This document shows positions 14,534 to 18,232 of a stretch of DNA of 18,232 nucleotides, in pieces. The notes under the pieces are model-generated. The model worked only from the letters and a program-made list of their open reading frames with translations. It did not search any database and was not told where the DNA came from. Source of the stretch: Halobacteriaceae archaeon Tc-Br11_E2g27 (GTDB lineage: Archaea; Halobacteriota; Halobacteria; Halobacteriales; Haloarculaceae); NCBI GenBank assembly GCA_001564135.1, contig LKNH01000016.1, forward strand, positions 1 through 18,232. The letters run 5' to 3'. The number at the start of each line of letters is the position of its first letter. Position 1 is the stretch's first letter. A program made the translations under genes and the position numbers.

Positions 14534-14737
14534 CTATTTATTGGGGATTTTCCCTGGGAGCAGATACTGCTCAGAATAAAGACAATCGATAGGCAGCGTA
14601 TAAAGCCACCATGGTGAACCAAGGGAGCGCCACTCATTATCAACATTCGGGATAGCTAACAAGTAGAAGCTTACGGATTGAATGTCTTCTGGTGTATAGC
14701 TGTATTCCGCTTTCGGGTGTCGGGCAAGATAGTCCAT
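14534..14737 (-). CDS. Small unrecognised ORF downstream of the CRY-DASH gene
   Basis: I do not recognise this 67-residue protein (MDYLARHPKAEYSYTPEDIQ..., rich in Trp, Tyr and Leu towards the C-terminus, ending LLPGKIPNK). It lies 24 bp after the CRY-DASH stop on the same strand, is not a shadow of another gene, and could be a third gene of the photolyase operon. No ribosome-binding site is evident, but that is common here. A TTG 18 bases upstream is a less likely start. It may also be a gene remnant. Confidence 0.38.
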   Translation of the reverse strand: MDYLARHPKAEYSYTPEDIQSVSFYLLAIPNVDNEWRSLGSPWWLYTLPIDCLYSEQYLLPGKIPNK

Positions 14738-14761
14738 TGTAGTGCATCTTGTCAATCAGTA

Positions 14762-16183
14762 TCAATCGAAACTGTCAACCAACGGCTTTGGGTAATCCGT
14801 GGCGAGTGTGACATCCTGATTTGTTTCAGTCTCAGCCAGTTCCCAGGGACGGTGTCGTTTCTCCGGAGGAAGCGGCTTCAGCGCAGGTATCCAGTGAGCA
14901 ACGTACTCTCCATCCGGGTCATACCGGTCCGCTTGCGCCAAGATATCGAATTTCCGGTCGCGTGAATCGTTCCCCACGCCTGCAATGTACGCCCAGTTGC
15001 CGTAATTAACAGCAGGGTCAAAATCAATCAGCATCGTTTCGAAATATGCGGCTCCTTTGCGCCAGTCGATACGCAAATCGTTTGCCAAAAATGATGCCAC
15101 AATCTGTCTGGCTCGGTTTGAGAGATAGCCCGTCTGGTTGAGTTCGCGCATGCCAGCATCGACAAACGGGATTCCCGTGTTACCGGATTTCCATCGCTTG
15201 AAGGCATCTGGGTCATCTCTCCACGCAATTGTTCGCCTACGGATGCCACCGCGGTCGAAAAATTGTGCCCCGTGTTTGGCGAACTGAAACTGAAAGAAAT
15301 CTCGCCAGAGCAGCTCGAAAAGCAGCCAGTACGTCGAGTCATTTGCCACCCGCTGAGATTCATACCGTTTTACTTCTGCGTGAACGTACCGAGGAGAGAG
15401 ACAGCCCTGATTCAGCCACGGCGAGAGCTTCGAGGAATAATCTTTTCCCAGCAGTCCGTTTCGTGTCTCTTTGTACTCTTTCAGTGCATCAGCTTTCCAG
15501 ATATACTCATCTAACCGGTCAATTCCGGCCTGCTCCCCGCCTGAGAGCGTCATGGCTGCCCGCTCTGATTCCGGTGGCTGTGACAGGCCAAGCGCTTCGA
15601 GTGATGGTATCTCGCCCGGTTTGATATCCGGATGGGGTGGAATCGAGGGACGTTTGAGTGGCTTTTGTACGACACCATTTGCCTCTACTTGCTTCCTGAA
15701 TGTGGTATACGTATCCGGTATTTCTGACATTCCCATCGGCAGGTCCTCCGGGTGATAGAGGGTGTGTCCCCAGATTCTTTCGAACGCAACACCCTGTTCG
15801 CTCAGACGTTCTCTGACTCGCTCTTCGCGTTCTTGCTCCTCGGGAGTTGGATAGGTATGTGCGTAGACCGACGTTATTCCGTACTCTTCGGCTAATTCAG
15901 CGAGAACCGTTGCTGGGTCACCGGTTCGGACGGCGAGTGTACACCATAGCTCGTTCAACTCGTTTCGAAGGTCTGTCACTGCTTCACGGATGAACTGTGC
16001 TCGAAATGGTCCGGTCTTTTGATATCGGAACGAATGCTCCCCACCGAACTCCGCTGACCCGTATTTCTCCGGGTCAAACACGTACACTGGAAGCAGTTCG
16101 TCCGCTGTTGCAGCCTCGACAAGTGCCCGGTTATCACGGATTCGAAGGTCGCGGCGAAACCAGACGATAGCTCGTTCCGTCAT
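14762..16183 (-). CDS. cry: CRY-DASH type cryptochrome/photolyase
   Basis: CRY-DASH flavoproteins bind FAD plus a folate antenna, absorb blue light and repair cyclobutane pyrimidine dimers in single-stranded or loop DNA; some also have signalling roles. The 473 residues hold an N-terminal alpha/beta photolyase domain (RAIVWFRRDLRIRDNRAL, 4-21) and the FAD domain with DYSSKLSPWLNQGCLSPR (248-265), ELLWRDFFQF (290-299), NTGIPFVDAGMREL (335-348), SNRARQIVASFLANDLRIDW (355-374) and NYGNWAYIAGVGND (393-406). The YSSKLSPWL, SNR-RQ and GNW-Y-AGVGND blocks point to the DASH branch rather than to class I CPD photolyase. Its ATG overlaps the stop of the upstream photolyase (ATGA), so the two are coupled. 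Note Ala398 in GNWAY where I would expect Gln. Confidence 0.9.
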   Translation of the reverse strand: MTERAIVWFRRDLRIRDNRALVEAATADELLPVYVFDPEKYGSAEFGGEHSFRYQKTGPFRAQFIREAVTDLRNELNELWCTLAVRTGDPATVLAELAEEYGITSVYAHTYPTPEEQEREERVRERLSEQGVAFERIWGHTLYHPEDLPMGMSEIPDTYTTFRKQVEANGVVQKPLKRPSIPPHPDIKPGEIPSLEALGLSQPPESERAAMTLSGGEQAGIDRLDEYIWKADALKEYKETRNGLLGKDYSSKLSPWLNQGCLSPRYVHAEVKRYESQRVANDSTYWLLFELLWRDFFQFQFAKHGAQFFDRGGIRRRTIAWRDDPDAFKRWKSGNTGIPFVDAGMRELNQTGYLSNRARQIVASFLANDLRIDWRKGAAYFETMLIDFDPAVNYGNWAYIAGVGNDSRDRKFDILAQADRYDPDGEYVAHWIPALKPLPPEKRHRPWELAETETNQDVTLATDYPKPLVDSFD

Positions 16184-17706
16184 AGCGTTCCTGCCTCCGA
16201 TTGCTTTCGAATATCGGTCACTCGCTGCTCGATTGCGTCAAGGTCTTTCTTGTCGACGTGACTATACATCAATCCCATGCGGTGATTACTCCGCAGCGTT
16301 TCCTCGTTGCGCGCCAGAAAATCCCAGTAGAGCGCGTTAAACGGACAGGCGTCTGGACCGGTCGTTTTGTTCTTTTCATACTGACAGTCTCCACAGTAAT
16401 CGCTCATCTTGTCGATGTAGTTCGCAGATGAGGCGTAGGGTTTCGTCGCAAACGCGCCGGCCCCATACAACCCCATCTCGATAACATTCGGGGTTGTGAC
16501 CCAGTGAAAGGCATCGACGTAGGCCGCGTGGAACCAGCGATTTAGTTGCGCGGGTTCGACACCGTAGATGAGTGCGAAGTTTGAAAGTACCATCAATCGC
16601 TCGATATGGTGGCTATATCCTCGCGTTCTGACGCCGTCGATAACGTCGGACAGACACGCCATCTCCGTGTCGCCGGTCCAGTACCAGTCGGGAAGGTTGG
16701 CTGAAGCCCCAAGCTGGTTGGCCGTTGCAAGGTCCGGCATCGTCTCCATGTACACCCCACGGAGGAACTCTCGCCAACCGAGAACTTGCCGGACAAACCC
16801 TTCGGCACTGTGGAGGGGAACATCTGGATTCGATTCGTACTCTGCAATCACTGCCTCGATGACTTCAGTCGGATGTAACAGTCCGATATTGAGTGAGGTT
16901 GAAAGCAAGGAATGGTGCATCGCCCACTCATCTTGTAACATGGCATCCTGATATGGGCCGAATGCCGCTAGTCGGTTCTTCACAAACTGTTCGAGCGCAT
17001 CGACAGCTTGTTTACGAGTTATCGGCCAGAAAAAGTCATCAGGGTCCGCCCAGTCACCGCCGTACGGCTTGCTGTCATATCCACCCGAAAACTCATCATG
17101 CACCCACTGCTTTACTGCCGCTGTTTGTTCGTCAGGCTCGTATGCTGGCGGCGCTGGTGGTTCATATTCGTCGCTGGGCACCTCTCTATTTTTCTCGTCG
17201 TAGTTCCAGTCCCCACCAACCGGCTCCCCGTTTTTCATCAAATAGCCAGTCTTCCGGCGCATGAACCGGTAAAACTGCTCTTGACGATAGGGTTGTGACC
17301 GGCTGTCTGCCCACTCGGAAAACTCCTCGCGAGAACAGAGAAACAGCTCGTTTTCAACGATATGAAGTGAGCCGCTTTCGCTTTCGATGAGCTCACGAAA
17401 CCTCTCCTTGGCCCCGGCGGATGCAGGCTCCATCAGTACGAGTTCGTCGCCAGGAAACTGTTCGAAATACTGAGCCAGTCCGTCGGCAAAACTCGATGCA
17501 GTGATGTAAACCACCTCTCGACCTGCGTTACGGAGGGCATCGCGATAGGCACGCATGGCTCCAAAAATGAGCGTAAGTTTGTGTGGATGGTATGGGAGAC
17601 GGCGGGCAAAATTTTCCGATTCGATGAGGAGGATACGCTCGTCAGGCGAATGTGCAACTGGACCGTGCTGACAGGTAAGCTGGTTGCCCAGCACAAATAT
17701 TGTCAT
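16180..17706 (-). CDS. phrB: Iron-sulfur (6-4) photolyase/cryptochrome, PhrB (FeS-BCP) type
   Basis: Members of this family (Pfam DPRP; Agrobacterium PhrB) use FAD, a lumazine antenna and a [4Fe-4S] cluster, and repair (6-4) photoproducts in DNA. From the ATG at 17706 the protein is 508 residues, the normal length. I count the four cluster cysteines as Cys351 and Cys438, Cys441, Cys454 (SDYCGDCQYE, PDACPFNAL), with practically the PhrB spacing. The active-site pair His366-His367 is in YSHHIERLMVLSNF and Tyr424 is in KPYASSANY. N-terminal MTIFVLGNQL and HPHKLTLIFGAMRAYRDAL fit the family. A longer frame to 17847 would need TTG and adds unlike residues, so I reject it. It is the first gene of the photolyase operon, overlapping the CRY-DASH gene by four bases. 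Confidence 0.93.
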   Translation of the reverse strand: MTIFVLGNQLTCQHGPVAHSPDERILLIESENFARRLPYHPHKLTLIFGAMRAYRDALRNAGREVVYITASSFADGLAQYFEQFPGDELVLMEPASAGAKERFRELIESESGSLHIVENELFLCSREEFSEWADSRSQPYRQEQFYRFMRRKTGYLMKNGEPVGGDWNYDEKNREVPSDEYEPPAPPAYEPDEQTAAVKQWVHDEFSGGYDSKPYGGDWADPDDFFWPITRKQAVDALEQFVKNRLAAFGPYQDAMLQDEWAMHHSLLSTSLNIGLLHPTEVIEAVIAEYESNPDVPLHSAEGFVRQVLGWREFLRGVYMETMPDLATANQLGASANLPDWYWTGDTEMACLSDVIDGVRTRGYSHHIERLMVLSNFALIYGVEPAQLNRWFHAAYVDAFHWVTTPNVIEMGLYGAGAFATKPYASSANYIDKMSDYCGDCQYEKNKTTGPDACPFNALYWDFLARNEETLRSNHRMGLMYSHVDKKDLDAIEQRVTDIRKQSEAGTL

Positions 17707-17756
17707 GAACACCCACTCCGGTGTGGTCCTCGCTGGACGTTGCTGACTCGCATGAG

Positions 17757-17782
17757 TATATCCTATGCTTGGTCTCGACCAA
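17757..17782 (-). promoter_or_regulatory. Promoter of the photolyase operon with an adjoining perfect dyad
   Basis: On the minus strand TAGGATATAC (about 17765-17756) is a good TATA box ~54 nt before the ATG, giving an estimated 25-30 nt leader with a GGAG about 12 nt before the start. Five bases upstream of the TATA box is TTGGTC-N2-GACCAA (17769-17782), a perfect inverted repeat where activators of the Bat/HTH type or repressors could bind. Confidence 0.45.
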
Positions 17783-18232
17783 ACATGTGGGATGTACCTA
17801 ACAAGTGAGGAAACAGCTGTTTTCGATATGGTGTGTTGTCTGCTCAATTACCGGTAGTATCTGCTTCTATTCGGCATGGTCGTCTTGGCAGCCAGTTTAG
17901 TTTCTCTTCGCTGCCTACGACGGTATCTGTTGTTGTCTTCGGCTTCATCTATGGTGTGTGGCTTGTCCCTGTGGAGCTTCCCAGTTGGTTGTGTAATAAA
18001 TGTGACTAAATTACTAATCTCTGGCACTTTCTGGCGTTCGCAAAAGCAGTAGGAATTTCCGGTATCATGCACAGAGACGAACCTTGATAGCTTTGGTTAA
18101 TACTGGTTATAAGGCGTTCTAGAGCGGCCAAGTCGCTATTTTCTCTTTGAAATATCCGACAGCTATGCTGAGAGACGACGGTAAAGATGTGTCCTACCGG
18201 TGGCCCTACTATAGTGGGGTATCTAATCTGAT
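17783..18232. other. Upstream region of the photolyase operon, no gene seen
   Basis: I find no supportable gene in these 450 bp. The only longer frame (minus strand, about 17848-18072) uses a GTG start, is basic and looks like chance. The AT-rich stretches could hold further promoter elements. CTACTATAG at 18206-18214 equals, in reverse, the 9-bp end of the MITE-like element at 1987, which may be coincidence. Confidence 0.45.

Noticed and set aside
17707..17847. N-terminal extension of the FeS-photolyase
   Set aside because: It needs a TTG start, runs through the TATA box and dyad, and the family N-terminus begins at the ATG 17706.
17848..18072. 74-residue minus-strand ORF
   Set aside because: GTG start, Arg-rich composition, no recognisable motif, and no promoter or neighbour support.
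18206..18214. CTACTATAG as the end of a second MITE-like element
   Set aside because: Only nine bases match the element end, and no second end is visible before the window stops.

Overview
The window comes from a halophilic archaeon (class Halobacteria). The evidence is strongly acidic predicted proteins, archaeal-only gene families (CheF, RibL, the archaeosine enzymes TgtA and ArcS, an HTH-10 bacterio-opsin-activator type regulator), a twin-arginine lipoprotein with a haloarchaeal lipobox, and TATA-like boxes about 24-30 nt before many start codons with little or no leader. By eye the G+C content looks lower than in most haloarchaea; I do not assign a genus.

Left part (1-5200): the 3' part of cheF (taxis adaptor to the archaellum), then convergent ribL (FAD synthase) with a doubtful small ORF in front of it. 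Divergent from these is an Ap4A-hydrolase-type NUDIX gene, followed by an 86-bp palindromic MITE-like element. Next are a Tat-exported lipoprotein with an internal domain duplication and a monocistronic acyl-CoA dehydrogenase.

Middle part (5200-10100): a convergent intergenic stretch with a strong orphan TATA box and two hairpins ending in a T-run, possibly a small RNA. Then comes a minus-strand cluster, read right to left: NUDIX hydrolase (ADP-ribose pyrophosphatase type), an 83-bp nested palindrome, tgtA, arcS/tgtA2 (ATGA overlap), a small Cys-rich protein and a DUF5796-like protein. tgtA and arcS together make archaeosine at tRNA position 15; the two small genes at the end are probably co-transcribed and uncharacterised.

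Right part (10100-18232): a compact highly structured segment of about 190 bp with its own minus-strand TATA-like box (candidate noncoding RNA). It is followed by a 1278-residue regulator with a degenerate receiver, three PAS, three GAF, a Bat-type domain and HTH-10, then a small ORF. Last are two overlapping blue-light flavoprotein genes: a CRY-DASH and an iron-sulfur (6-4) photolyase of the PhrB type with all four cluster cysteines. A perfect TTGGTC-N2-GACCAA palindrome sits immediately upstream of the TATA-like box of this photolyase operon.

The most interesting points are the light/DNA-repair locus beside the multi-sensor regulator, the structured segment at 10116-10306, the palindrome at the front of tgtA, and the orphan-promoter segment at 5251-5397.
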